The notes below the pieces were generated by a model. It saw nothing but the letters and a program-made list of their open reading frames with translations, was not told the DNA's origin and made no database searches. From positions 1-50,876 of the IMG/VR virus record IMGVR_UViG_3300023184_006895: a DNA stretch of 50,876 bases. One strand, 5' to 3'. Positions 35,010-43,076 of this stretch are shown here, piece after piece (position 1 is the stretch's first letter; every line of letters begins with the position of its first letter). The translations under genes and the position numbers were made by a program. This DNA is from a virus.

Positions 35010-35369
35010 ATGAATAATATACACGATATACCGGATAACATTTGGGAAGCTATTAATTATGTTTTGCAATATGCCAATACATCAGAAGATTGGTTGGCAG
35101 TTAAAAAAGAAATATTATGGCTATTAACAAATGAACACCGTCACTATTTCTCTCGTAGACACTACTCAACTAAAAAACATTCCATAAATGATTTTGAAAA
35201 ACTCGTGATCGAATACTGGTACTCGGAGACAGGCAAACGTTTAACAATAACTGATAATCTTATACACAATCCTGAGTGGGTAAGGCATCGACGTGGCTGG
35301 GGTCTTAAGAAATACAACAAAGAGAGACAGAAGAATGCACTCAAAAGAAAAAATAAAGAAAATCCGTGA
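35010..35369 (+). CDS. hypothetical protein
   Basis: 119 residues, helical with a very basic C-terminus (KKYNKERQKNALKRKNKENP) suited to nucleic-acid binding. No ribosome-binding site is obvious. Its end overlaps the next gene by 35 bases in another frame. No family recognised. Confidence 0.6.
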   Translation: MNNIHDIPDNIWEAINYVLQYANTSEDWLAVKKEILWLLTNEHRHYFSRRHYSTKKHSINDFEKLVIEYWYSETGKRLTITDNLIHNPEWVRHRRGWGLKKYNKERQKNALKRKNKENP

Positions 35370-36618
35370 ACGAGCTTTGTTAAGAGAATATTTGCAACTT
35401 AAGCTTAATAAAATTCTTAAAGAAGATGATTACTCTGATTACGACAGTTATTATGATTATGGAGGCGGAGGTGGTGGCGGAGGTGGCTATACTGGAAAAG
35501 GATTTGGCAGCTTCAAGCAATTCTTCGAATCAGATTTTGCAAAATTATTCGGGTTCTCTTCTATAAAGAATAGTGTCGATACCGCCATATATGGAATAAA
35601 GGGTATTGCCACAAAAGTTGGTGGGGAAATAGGAATTACTGCTAAAGCTTTATTTTATACTTTGGTACCATTGATTGAACCTGGAGACTATCCAAGCATA
35701 ATCGATATGGCTGCGGCAGATAGAACCGCTATTGAACAAAAGCTTAGTTCTCTTGATAGCAAATACGCATCTGTATTGAAAGAAAATGCAGAAATATTTA
35801 ATAATCCGGATTTTAACCTCGCTTTTTTTCTTGCAGCGCCCGGTGCAGTAATTGGTAATGTTTTGGTTGATACTTCAATAGGGGCTGCAACGGATCTATA
35901 TGATAGCTTTGTTGGAAAAGATAACAATCGTGAAGGTATTGGACGTGATTTAGACAAGCTTTTCTCAGGCTTAATGCCAGGATTTGGTTATAATCCAAAT
36001 GACAAAAATCAAAAAGCAGCTTTTGAGAAAGAACTTTTTTCCGAAATTAAAGCGGATTATCCAGAATTAAGTGAAAGTGATATTCGTTCGGTATTGGGGC
36101 ATCTCGGCGGGGCGCTTAGAGAACAAAATGTTAATATAAAAAATGATCTTGCCAACAAGATTGATAAGTTTCTAGATACAGAACAAGGTCAAACATTTAT
36201 ACAGTCGGTAAAATATAAAATACAACAACTCTCAGATTATCTTAAAAGTCCTATTGCTCAACAAAATATAGAAAGAAGTCCAATGATATCCAAAGGACAA
36301 CAAATATTAGTTGATCAAATAGTAAATAAAGCTCGAGAAGCTATGAATAAATTCAATATTAACTTTATTAAATCAAATTATTCTTCAGAGATTGATAAAT
36401 TTTTTAAAGAAAAAGGAATTGAAGCTTCTGAAGAAAAAGAAAGATTAATAAATGATCCAAAATTTATTGATGAAATTACGAAGCTATTCAAATCAGTATT
36501 GAAAAAGCCATACTTAAATCAACTTGATGAATTGGAAAAACTTAATCCAACAGAACTAAGAAATACGGTTCAAATAGGAAAAAAAGCTATAGAAGATATG
36601 GCTACTCATAAAGCTTAA
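35335..36618 (+). CDS. probable capsid cargo protein with leader and Gly tract
   Basis: 427 residues from ATG 35335 with an AGAGAGA ribosome-binding site. The N-terminus RALLREYLQLKLNKILKED is a leader helix of the cargo type ending L-K-E, then an Asp/Tyr-rich and poly-Gly linker. A mostly helical body includes a hydrophobic stretch around LAFFLAAPGAVIGNVLVDTS. The body resembles nothing I recognise. The hydrophobic segment could insert in or perturb a membrane, which is only inference. Confidence 0.6.
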   Translation: MHSKEKIKKIRERALLREYLQLKLNKILKEDDYSDYDSYYDYGGGGGGGGGYTGKGFGSFKQFFESDFAKLFGFSSIKNSVDTAIYGIKGIATKVGGEIGITAKALFYTLVPLIEPGDYPSIIDMAAADRTAIEQKLSSLDSKYASVLKENAEIFNNPDFNLAFFLAAPGAVIGNVLVDTSIGAATDLYDSFVGKDNNREGIGRDLDKLFSGLMPGFGYNPNDKNQKAAFEKELFSEIKADYPELSESDIRSVLGHLGGALREQNVNIKNDLANKIDKFLDTEQGQTFIQSVKYKIQQLSDYLKSPIAQQNIERSPMISKGQQILVDQIVNKAREAMNKFNINFIKSNYSSEIDKFFKEKGIEASEEKERLINDPKFIDEITKLFKSVLKKPYLNQLDELEKLNPTELRNTVQIGKKAIEDMATHKA

Positions 36619-36682
36619 ACCTGATTTTTCATCCAAATAAAAAACTTGCTATTATCCTCTTTCAAAAAAGGAGTGATATATA

Positions 36683-36952
36683 ATGGCATTAGATGGAGCA
36701 GAACGTCAACCCGATGAATTAGGTGCGCTTACCGCATTGGTAAGTGAATTCGTGGATAGACTTAAATCAATTGAAGCTGAAATAGATACTCTCAAGCAAG
36801 ATCAAAAAGAACTTGTAGAAGAGTATAGTGACCGCCTTGATGTTAAAACTCTTCAGGCGGCTATGAGAACTGTCAAGATCAAAAAGAAGGTCGGGTATAA
36901 AGATACCTTTGACACCTTCGTTGATATCTTAGAAGAGAAAGAAAATCTATGA
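36683..36952 (+). CDS. GapR-like (DUF2312) DNA-binding protein
   Basis: 89 residues. The helix pair VSEFVDRLKSIEAEIDTLKQDQKELVEEYSDRLDVKTLQAAMRTVKIKKK follows the GapR/UPF0335 pattern: coiled-coil dimer helix, short turn, basic helix. GapR of Caulobacter binds overtwisted DNA ahead of polymerases. Strong GGAG ribosome-binding site. It heads a chain of overlapping genes leading to GroEL. A role in phage DNA topology is inferred from the family. Confidence 0.6.
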   Translation: MALDGAERQPDELGALTALVSEFVDRLKSIEAEIDTLKQDQKELVEEYSDRLDVKTLQAAMRTVKIKKKVGYKDTFDTFVDILEEKENL

Positions 36953-37407
36953 ACACCACGAAAGCAGTAAGTAAGCAACCTCAATTACCAGTTATTCTTT
37001 ATGAAGAACCTTCTGGTAAAAATGACAAAGGCATTTCAATGCCATACATTGAAGTCCAAAAAGAAGGTCAGATGCCTCCAATGTTATTCATCTTTGAATA
37101 TAAACACACCGGAGAGACAGAACCAGATGACCGTGGTAGAGAAGTCGCTATCGTTGATCAAATCCCACACAAGTATGTGGATATGGAATATCTTAAAGAT
37201 AGACTTTCACCAGAACTAAATGATCAAATTCGTGTTGCACTTGGTATGAAACCATTACAAGTTGCAAAAGAAGAAGGTCAAAAAATAATGGATAAAGTAA
37301 TGTTCCAGGTTTCACTTATTAAAGATGATGCTGAAAAAGAGAAACTTGAAAAAAGAGATTTAGTAGAAAAAGAATTAGAAAAGAAAACAAAGGAGATAAT
37401 GCAATGA
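36949..37407 (+). CDS. hypothetical protein in the GroEL operon
   Basis: 152 residues: a beta-rich N-terminal two-thirds (LPVILYEEPSGKNDKGISMPYIEV, PPMLFIFEYKHTGETEPDDRGREVAIVDQ) and a charged C-terminal helix. ATGA overlaps at both ends show translational coupling with its neighbours. Not recognised. Confidence 0.6.
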   Translation: MNTTKAVSKQPQLPVILYEEPSGKNDKGISMPYIEVQKEGQMPPMLFIFEYKHTGETEPDDRGREVAIVDQIPHKYVDMEYLKDRLSPELNDQIRVALGMKPLQVAKEEGQKIMDKVMFQVSLIKDDAEKEKLEKRDLVEKELEKKTKEIMQ

Positions 37408-37592
37408 AACTACACCCACACGTTGTCGAGAAACTAGTTTATCTATATGAAAACTATGGCGGACACCTTAACAACTCAAAGTTAAAAGCTAAATTAGAAC
37501 AGCTTGATCTATCAGCTTATGAACGCAAAACCGGCGAACAAGATGTTGTTCTCGTTCTTACGGAAGATATGATGAAAGCTCTTCGTCGGTGA
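37404..37592 (+). CDS. small hypothetical protein in the GroEL operon
   Basis: 62 residues (MKLHPHVVEKLVYLYENYGGHLNNSKLKAKLEQLDLSAYERK...), two or three helices. Its ATG overlaps the previous stop, and its stop overlaps the following GTG start. Function unknown. Confidence 0.6.
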   Translation: MKLHPHVVEKLVYLYENYGGHLNNSKLKAKLEQLDLSAYERKTGEQDVVLVLTEDMMKALRR

Positions 37593-38161
37593 GTAAATCT
37601 ATGCCAATTGGAGAAAATAATTCTTTATCTATCGGACAAATAATCTACGTTCTTTCCAATAAAACGCAAAAGATTATTCCAGCGATAGTTGTTGAAGAAA
37701 TGACTGTCAAAAAAATTGATGGCAACGAAACCTCTTGGAAAGTTTCGGTAGGTCCACAAGGCAAAGAAAAAATTATAGATTCTAAACGTCTGGATGGAGA
37801 ACTTTACGCAAATCTTGATGAAATACAAAGAGTAATGCAAGAACGCTTAAGTGAATTCATTACTCAAATAGTTTCCGATGCCCGATCTCGTGCTGAGACT
37901 TGGTATGGTCAAAAAACAAAATTAATTCAACAACAAGTTAATAACGATAAAATAGATCCTAATACCTTGTTTGATGAAGATGTTCCGGAGACAAGCACAA
38001 AACCATCTGGTTTAAATAAAGCACAAGCGGCTAAAGAAGCACGTAACAAGCTATTGGCTGCAATGTCAGACGAACAGAAAAATAGTTCTGGCGAAATAGT
38101 AGATTCAGAAGAAATTCAGTTACCTGATGGACAAGTAGTAAAGGTTAATATTAGAACATGA
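37589..38161 (+). CDS. hypothetical protein immediately upstream of GroEL
   Basis: 190 residues. An N-terminal beta-rich segment (SIGQIIYVLSNKTQKIIPAIVVEEMTVKKIDG) suggests a small barrel, then a helix and an acidic tail. Start GTG at 37589 overlaps the previous stop; ATG at 37601 is an alternative. Its stop overlaps the GroEL ATG. Function unknown. Confidence 0.6.
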   Translation: MSKSMPIGENNSLSIGQIIYVLSNKTQKIIPAIVVEEMTVKKIDGNETSWKVSVGPQGKEKIIDSKRLDGELYANLDEIQRVMQERLSEFITQIVSDARSRAETWYGQKTKLIQQQVNNDKIDPNTLFDEDVPETSTKPSGLNKAQAAKEARNKLLAAMSDEQKNSSGEIVDSEEIQLPDGQVVKVNIRT

Positions 38162-39903
38162 GTAATCAAGTAGGTGCCCCCAGTCAACGGGTTGTATTTT
38201 TTCCTAAAGCCCATGAAGAGCTTTTCAAAGGCGCAACGGTTCTTGCAAATGCAGTAGCTTCTACAATGGGACCATCTGGACATTCAGTTATCATAGATAT
38301 GGAAACCGGTCCTCCACTAATAACTAAAGACGGTGTAACGGTAGCTAAATCTATTAATCTTAAAGATAAGCTTCAATCAATGGGTGCCGAGCTCCTTAAG
38401 GAAGTTGCTTCTAAGACAAATGACATTGCTGGAGATGGGACAACGACTGCAACTGTTCTTGGTCATGCTATATTTGCAGAAGGTCTTAAGATGATATCGA
38501 CTGGACGTTCTGCAATTGATATCAAAAAGGGAATGGATAAATCCGCAGATATAGTAGTTGATTATCTTAAAAAAACTGCCATTCCACTTTCATCACGAGA
38601 AGATATTATTAATGTAGGGACAATATCAGCCAATGGAGATCGTTCTATTGGTGAGCTATTAGCCAAAGCTATTGAACGTGTTGGTAATGATGGTATTATA
38701 ACGGTAGAACCAGCTAAAAGCGTTGAGACTACTCTTGACATTGTTGAAGGTATGCAGTTAGACGCCGGATATGTTTCTCCATTTTTTATCACAAATTCCG
38801 AGAGAGCTACGTGTGAACTCGATAACCCATATATCTTAATAACTCCTAACAAGATATCTTCAATACAAGATATTGTTGGTTTGTTAGAGGGTGTTCTTAG
38901 AACTTCTCGTCCACTTCTTATCGTCGCAGATGATGTAGAAGGTGAAGCTCTTCATACTCTTATTGTTAATAAGACTAAGGGTGTTGTTAAGGTATGCGCT
39001 ATAAAGGCTCCAAGTTATGGAGAACACAGAGCAGATATTCTTTCAGATATTCAAGTTCTTACTGGTGGAACTGTTTTTAACGCCACCACCGATCTTACTC
39101 TTAAGAAAGCATCTCTTAGTCATATGGGTTCTGCTAAAAAGGTTATTATCGGGCGGTCCTCTACTACAATCATTAGTGACCTTGATGTAGATCGTAAGAA
39201 CGCTTTAGAAGACCGTATACGGTCGCTTAGAATTTCTCTAACAGAAGATAAGACGCTTGATGCCCTTCACGTAGACAAATACCGTAAAAGGCTTGCAAGG
39301 CTTTCTGGCGGGGTAGCTGTTATTAAGGTTGGTGGCTCTACAGAAGTAGAGATTTTGGAAAAGAAAGATAGAGTAGAGGATGCTGTAAACGCAACCTTAG
39401 CTGCTACACAAGAAGGTATTGTTCCTGGTGGTGGAACGGCTCTTTTCTATGCCGCTAATCATCTTAGAGAACATATTAAGTTAAAACAAGCAAATGCATC
39501 AGGCGATTATACGCAAGATGAATTAGCCGGTATGGAAATTATCGCTAACGTCTGTGAATATCCTTTAAACACAATCGTAAATAATACTGGTGCTTCACCA
39601 GATGTTATCAAAGAAAGACTTAAAGCCGCCACTACCGGACATAAGGTTTTTTATATAGACACAGAAAATGCTGATGTTGAAGACCTTGTATCTGCGGTTA
39701 GACATTTTAAGAATAAATCTGAGACAAAGAAAAATGATAGAAGATATGGATATAATGCTGCCAAGGGCACATATGGCGATTTGGTTTCAGAAGGCATTAT
39801 AGATCCAGTAAAAGTTACAAGATTTGCGCTACAACACGCAGTTAGCGTCATCGGTTTGACGTTATCTTGCAATTCCGTAATAGTAAACGAAGAGGAGAAT
39901 TGA
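38158..39903 (+). CDS. groEL: phage-encoded chaperonin, GroEL-like
   Basis: 581 residues, a full-length group I chaperonin (E. coli 548). Conserved: MGPSGHSVII near 37, AGDGTTTATVL at 91-101 (ATP site with Asp93), RVEDAVNATLAATQEGIVPGGG (containing the Asp equivalent to D398) and FALQHAVSVIGL at the end. The C-terminal Gly/Met tail is missing. No GroES-like gene is adjacent, so it may work without a co-chaperonin or use the host's. Phage GroELs are known from Pseudomonas phages EL and OBP. Likely client is a large virion protein, such as the ~1000-residue sheath subunits. Confidence 0.95.
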   Translation: MSNQVGAPSQRVVFFPKAHEELFKGATVLANAVASTMGPSGHSVIIDMETGPPLITKDGVTVAKSINLKDKLQSMGAELLKEVASKTNDIAGDGTTTATVLGHAIFAEGLKMISTGRSAIDIKKGMDKSADIVVDYLKKTAIPLSSREDIINVGTISANGDRSIGELLAKAIERVGNDGIITVEPAKSVETTLDIVEGMQLDAGYVSPFFITNSERATCELDNPYILITPNKISSIQDIVGLLEGVLRTSRPLLIVADDVEGEALHTLIVNKTKGVVKVCAIKAPSYGEHRADILSDIQVLTGGTVFNATTDLTLKKASLSHMGSAKKVIIGRSSTTIISDLDVDRKNALEDRIRSLRISLTEDKTLDALHVDKYRKRLARLSGGVAVIKVGGSTEVEILEKKDRVEDAVNATLAATQEGIVPGGGTALFYAANHLREHIKLKQANASGDYTQDELAGMEIIANVCEYPLNTIVNNTGASPDVIKERLKAATTGHKVFYIDTENADVEDLVSAVRHFKNKSETKKNDRRYGYNAAKGTYGDLVSEGIIDPVKVTRFALQHAVSVIGLTLSCNSVIVNEEEN

Positions 39904-39904
39904 T

Positions 39905-40264
39905 ATGAAAGGTGATAGAGTTACAATTAGTTCAGCAGTATTACATACGCAGGCAGATGAAGTTCTTCCTGTATATAGTCCATCCAAGCTTGGCAATGGT
40001 CAGCTTAAAGAAAGCTATGATGGTTCGTATGAGTTTGCAAAAATGGGTGGAGTTAAAGCGGGTTCTACTGGAACAATCCAGGGGCCACCACTTAAAATTC
40101 ATCGCACCCAATTGATGCATCTACAAAATACGCCAGCTACAGCAGCCCTTGGAGGAACAAACGATTTCGTCAGTATGTTCCCCATATTCCTCGATCATTA
40201 TCAGCAGATAGGATGGTTTCCATCCGATCATATCCGAATTGTATCGGGCGACGTATTACGTTGA
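39905..40264 (+). CDS. hypothetical protein directly after GroEL
   Basis: 119 residues with a GAGGAG ribosome-binding site, one base after the GroEL stop. A beta-rich pattern (KGDRVTISSAVL at the start, VKAGSTGTIQGPP, GWFPSDHIRIV at the end) suggests an SH3/KOW-like barrel. It lacks the GroES mobile-loop and roof signatures, so it is not an evident co-chaperonin, though position makes a chaperonin-linked role worth testing. Confidence 0.6.
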   Translation: MKGDRVTISSAVLHTQADEVLPVYSPSKLGNGQLKESYDGSYEFAKMGGVKAGSTGTIQGPPLKIHRTQLMHLQNTPATAALGGTNDFVSMFPIFLDHYQQIGWFPSDHIRIVSGDVLR

Positions 40265-40762
40265 TCAGGATCCAGTTACTCTTTGCTTAAGAAGATACAA
40301 AGCACCTTCATGAGTATCTAAGATTGTGCCAAGTAGCTGTTCAACGCCTCGAGTAAGTAATCCCTGGCTCTTAAGTCGATCCATAAGTTTCTCACCGGCT
40401 GTTATAAAAGATTTCTCCGCAAGGAGGGATCTTTTTGCCAATTTAAGGGCTGGTGCATCCATAAGGTCAGCGTCCTCTAATGCTTCAATATAACGACGAA
40501 CGTTCTCAATTGAATGCTTTGACATTACAAGATCAATCGAACCTAATCCTACTGCCTTCTCACCAACGCCATCAATCTGTCCATCAGCTAACTCATACAA
40601 TCTCTGATAAAGAAGGTGGTCCCCGTAATACTGAGAACCTTGGACTTGCCAATGGTGGGTATGATGAAGTAAAGAAAGCGCACGTAATAGATCAAGGAAT
40701 ATTCCAAGTTCAGCATACTTTGCATCGCCATACGTAATAAATAAATCTTCTATTTTAAGCAT
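40265..40762 (-). CDS. Dps/ferritin-like protein
   Basis: 165 residues, a four-helix ferritin-like protein. ALSLLHHTHHWQVQGSQYYGDHLLYQRLYE (28-57) and QIDGVGEKAVGLG (62-74) follow the Dps pattern H-x2-HW...H...D-x3-E, giving inter-subunit ferroxidase ligands. Dps shells oxidise iron and protect DNA. AAAGGA ribosome-binding site. Stop codons of this gene and the plus-strand gene abut at 40264/40265. It lacks a long basic N-terminal tail, so direct DNA binding is uncertain. Confidence 0.75.
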   Translation of the reverse strand: MLKIEDLFITYGDAKYAELGIFLDLLRALSLLHHTHHWQVQGSQYYGDHLLYQRLYELADGQIDGVGEKAVGLGSIDLVMSKHSIENVRRYIEALEDADLMDAPALKLAKRSLLAEKSFITAGEKLMDRLKSQGLLTRGVEQLLGTILDTHEGALYLLKQRVTGS

Positions 40763-40783
40763 TATGAAATCCTTTGGGGTTAA

Positions 40784-41149
40784 TTATTGTGCTATTAGCT
40801 TCTTAAGAACATTTTCTACGGATTTACATATATCATATGCTTCCTGTATATGTTTTCTAATGGCTCGATTTTTAATGTGACCTTTATTACTAATAGTAGC
40901 GGTGTATAGGTCTTGTGTCCAATTTTCATATAACGTAACAATGTTAACAATGTTCATTGGAACCTTTTGGTTCTTACTGAACTGTTGTATTACGTTTGGA
41001 ATTATTTGAATGACATTATCTTCTGGATCGCTTGGATCTTTAGCTTCCGAATTTATAATCTCATTTATATCTTTGAGCATTGCCGCTATATCCTGCACTT
41101 TTTTCAGCAGGATCATAATTTCTTTTTTTGTTAGCGTGTCAAAACTCAT
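40784..41149 (-). CDS. hypothetical helical protein
   Basis: 121 residues from MSFDTLTKKEIMILLKKVQDIAAML; a longer frame to 41176 would read through a terminator-proximal region. All-helical, with no motif recognised. It lies between the Dps-like gene and a terminator hairpin. Confidence 0.6.
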   Translation of the reverse strand: MSFDTLTKKEIMILLKKVQDIAAMLKDINEIINSEAKDPSDPEDNVIQIIPNVIQQFSKNQKVPMNIVNIVTLYENWTQDLYTATISNKGHIKNRAIRKHIQEAYDICKSVENVLKKLIAQ

Positions 41150-41156
41150 ATATAGC

Positions 41157-41393
41157 TTAAGTATGCGAAAATACAAAAGAAAAAGCCACCGCAGAGGTGG
41201 CTCTTAACTGATATATATCTTTTTTTATTTCGTGATCTACATCTTCATATATGCCATCGTAACCGTTATTGTAATTTGATGGAGGAATTGAAGGAATTGG
41301 TAATTGTATTTCAATCTGTAACGGTTGCTGCTCTTCCCGTTCCTTGATTTTATTTTTTACCCACTCCCAGAAATCAGGTGTATTTGTTTCCAT
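41157..41393 (-). CDS. small hypothetical protein with a terminator in its 3' end
   Basis: 78 residues, acidic, Pro-rich in the middle. AGGAGG lies 5 bases before the ATG, so initiation looks real, but that site is inside a hairpin. The last 15 codons are encoded by a rho-independent terminator, giving an unusual hydrophobic tail. The protein may be made only from read-through transcripts, or ribosomes may reach the stop before termination. Confidence 0.5.
   Translation of the reverse strand: METNTPDFWEWVKNKIKEREEQQPLQIEIQLPIPSIPPSNYNNGYDGIYEDVDHEIKKDIYQLRATSAVAFSFVFSHT
41184..41202 (-). terminator. rho-independent terminator inside the 3' end of a small gene
   Basis: AGCCACC/GGTGGCT stem, 5-base loop, then TTTTCTTTTG on the minus strand. 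It precedes the start of the 121-residue gene at 41149. Confidence 0.75.
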
Positions 41394-41396
41394 AAA

Positions 41397-41419
41397 CCCT
41401 CCTACTATAAATAGGAGGG
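41397..41419 (-). promoter_or_regulatory. hairpin with a TATTTAT loop sequestering AGGAGG
   Basis: CCCTCCTA/TAGGAGGG (8 bp) encloses the loop that contains most of CTATTTATAG; the exact TATTTAT is at 41407-41413, 13 bases before the ATG. The 3' arm on the minus strand carries the Shine-Dalgarno sequence of the 78-residue gene. Transcripts starting upstream would hide the ribosome-binding site; those starting just after TATTTAT would not. Confidence 0.5.
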
Positions 41420-41429
41420 GCTTTAAAGC

Positions 41430-41951
41430 TTATACTCTGGAACTCTTCTGATACCAATCATACAAAGCAATGCCAGAAGAAACTGTAACGTTATGATCGT
41501 TATTAAGACCAAGCATTGGAATGGTTACGATGCTATGGGATGCCGCAAGGATTTGATCCGGAACGCCCGTCTTCTCACTACCGAAGAATAGAACCGGATT
41601 TTCTGGATACCTAAAAGAACGAATATCATAACAATCCAAGTTGTCTCGACGTTCAAAACTAACCAAATTGCGTCCCTTCATTCCATGAAGAAAACTATCA
41701 AGAGTAGACCAACGCTTAAGGTGGCGCTTCTCATACTTTAGCGTTGATAGAGCACCCTTCTCATAAAACCACTCAACCTCTACAAGATGAATATCTCGCA
41801 CAAGAAAGTTATGAGCGGTTCTAATCATTCCACCAACATTAAACTCATTCTTTGAACCAAAGATTGCAATGCTTACAGGTTGACGAACTTCATCCAAGGC
41901 ATCACAAATTTCATCACGAGTAAAACCAGAAAGATCCGGTGCGTTTGACAT
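41430..41951 (-). CDS. SpoU/TrmH-family RNA 2'-O-methyltransferase
   Basis: 173 residues from MSNAPDLSGF. SPOUT-family motifs are present in order: EFNVGGMIRTA (motif 1, Asn and Arg), LFFGSEKTGVP (motif 2) and IPMLG...HNVTVSSGIALYDW (motif 3, knot). The enzyme uses S-adenosylmethionine to methylate a ribose in tRNA or rRNA. It follows IF-1 and tRNA-Arg on the same strand, so a phage tRNA may be the substrate. Confidence 0.88.
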   Translation of the reverse strand: MSNAPDLSGFTRDEICDALDEVRQPVSIAIFGSKNEFNVGGMIRTAHNFLVRDIHLVEVEWFYEKGALSTLKYEKRHLKRWSTLDSFLHGMKGRNLVSFERRDNLDCYDIRSFRYPENPVLFFGSEKTGVPDQILAASHSIVTIPMLGLNNDHNVTVSSGIALYDWYQKSSRV

Positions 41952-41956
41952 ATTAA

Positions 41957-42277
41957 TCAATCTTCATCGCTGTTGCGACTACGAACCCGCTGCTTACGAC
42001 GTGGAATGACACCGCCAATTGGAGCACGATCATCACCTTCAAGAGAAGCATAGTATTCACGACTACTACTAATACGGAAAGTAATACGTCCCATACCAGT
42101 ATCATAAGGCGATACTTCAAGCTTAACCCTATCACCAACCTGCAAATCAATCTTATTCTGACGCATCTTGCCAGATAGCTTTGCAGTCACAATCTGATCG
42201 GTCCCCTCAACCTTAACACGGAAAATATCACGAGAATGATCAAGAACAAAACCAATCAATTCCATACGATCTGTCAT
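41957..42277 (-). CDS. infA: translation initiation factor IF-1-like protein
   Basis: 106 residues with an S1/OB fold. FRVKVEGTDQIVTAKLSGKMRQNKIDLQVGDRVKLEVSPYDTGMGRITFR follows bacterial IF-1 closely (SGKMR, GD.V.VE.SPYD..GRI..R). Bacterial IF-1 has about 72 residues; this has a longer N-terminus and a basic C-terminal extension (PRRKQRVRSRN) that could bind RNA. AAAGG ribosome-binding site. It sits between tRNA-Arg and the RNA methyltransferase. It should act at the ribosomal A site during initiation. Confidence 0.88.
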   Translation of the reverse strand: MTDRMELIGFVLDHSRDIFRVKVEGTDQIVTAKLSGKMRQNKIDLQVGDRVKLEVSPYDTGMGRITFRISSSREYYASLEGDDRAPIGGVIPRRKQRVRSRNSDED

Positions 42278-42323
42278 TAGCTATTTACCTTTTCTATCTT
42301 TCTTTTTTGTTTAGGATCCGAAA

Positions 42324-42396
42324 CGTTCCCGGCAGGAGTCGAACCTGCGACCGACGAGGTAGAAGCTCGTAGCTCTATCCTCTGAGCTACAGGAAC
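42324..42396 (-). tRNA. tRNA-Arg (UCU)
   Basis: Full cloverleaf: 7-bp acceptor (one G-U), D-stem GCTC/GAGC, anticodon stem ACGAG/CTCGT with loop CTTCTAC (anticodon UCU, reads AGA/AGG), T-arm GCAGG-TTCGACT-CCTGC. No CCA is encoded. AGA is frequent in this AT-rich genome. Confidence 0.95.
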
Positions 42397-42444
42397 CTGA
42401 TACACTTAATATAGCACGCTCAATGTCAGGTGTAAACTATATAT

Positions 42445-42825
42445 TCACCAATTATAAAAAAAGGAATTATCACTATGTTGAGGGCGCAAGGTATTAGTTC
42501 CAGAACTACGCATCAAAATATACATCCATGCAGGTTCATTTTCATCACGTAGCTGCACAAGCTCACGCTTATAAAAACTACCATTGGCTTCCAATCGGTC
42601 AAGCCTCTCCAAAGTAGAATTGTCCACTTCGTATAGCTCGCCATTAATCGCCGCCGCTTCTCCATTCTCCGAATTCTTAATGACGCCTGGAAACGCACCA
42701 AACGAAATCATCTGATAAATTTCTTCGCTTGTAAGACGTGAACCAATATAGTTCGCTTCCAATAGCAATGAATGATTACCACGACCCTGCTTCAAGCTTC
42801 CATAAACAAAAACACGATGCTTCAT
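42445..42825 (-). CDS. gamma-glutamylcyclotransferase-like (GGCT/AIG2) protein
   Basis: 126 residues from MKHRVFVYGSLKQGRGNHSLL, preceded by GAGG. The YGSL motif, INGELYEVD and LDRLEANGSFYKRELV are typical of the GGCT fold, which opens gamma-glutamyl amide bonds with 5-oxoproline release or edits such bonds. It is two genes downstream of an amidoligase on the same strand; such pairs have been described in bacteria and phages. Substrate unknown. Confidence 0.85.
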   Translation of the reverse strand: MKHRVFVYGSLKQGRGNHSLLLEANYIGSRLTSEEIYQMISFGAFPGVIKNSENGEAAAINGELYEVDNSTLERLDRLEANGSFYKRELVQLRDENEPAWMYILMRSSGTNTLRPQHSDNSFFYNW

Positions 42826-42833
42826 ATTAAACC

Positions 42834-43076
42834 TCAATTTGTTTCGCAACGGTCAATCTTAAGATATCCAACTTTAATCATATCATTCACGAATGTAACG
42901 GAATTCGTAGTACGAATATAATCACCATAAGCCTTATAGGCTCGCTCTGCCACTTCCTCCATATACCGGCGCAACGTGGGTGCCTCAGTCAAACTGCCCA
43001 TCCAGAGACGCTCCACGAAGTCACGATGATTAGCAGCGTTAATGTTCCAATGAAAGAAACGGTAGGTATTAATCAC
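42834..43076 (-). CDS. hypothetical protein between amidoligase and GGCT genes
   Basis: 80 residues starting at a GTG that overlaps the amidoligase stop (GTGA), so coupled. N-terminal FHWNINAANHRDFVERLWMG, then two helices. It may be the acceptor or a partner in the amidoligase module; I recognise no family. Confidence 0.65.
   Translation of the reverse strand: MINTYRFFHWNINAANHRDFVERLWMGSLTEAPTLRRYMEEVAERAYKAYGDYIRTTNSVTFVNDMIKVGYLKIDRCETN

Noticed and set aside
39905-40264. GroES co-chaperonin
   Set aside because: Position is suggestive but none of the GroES sequence signatures is present.
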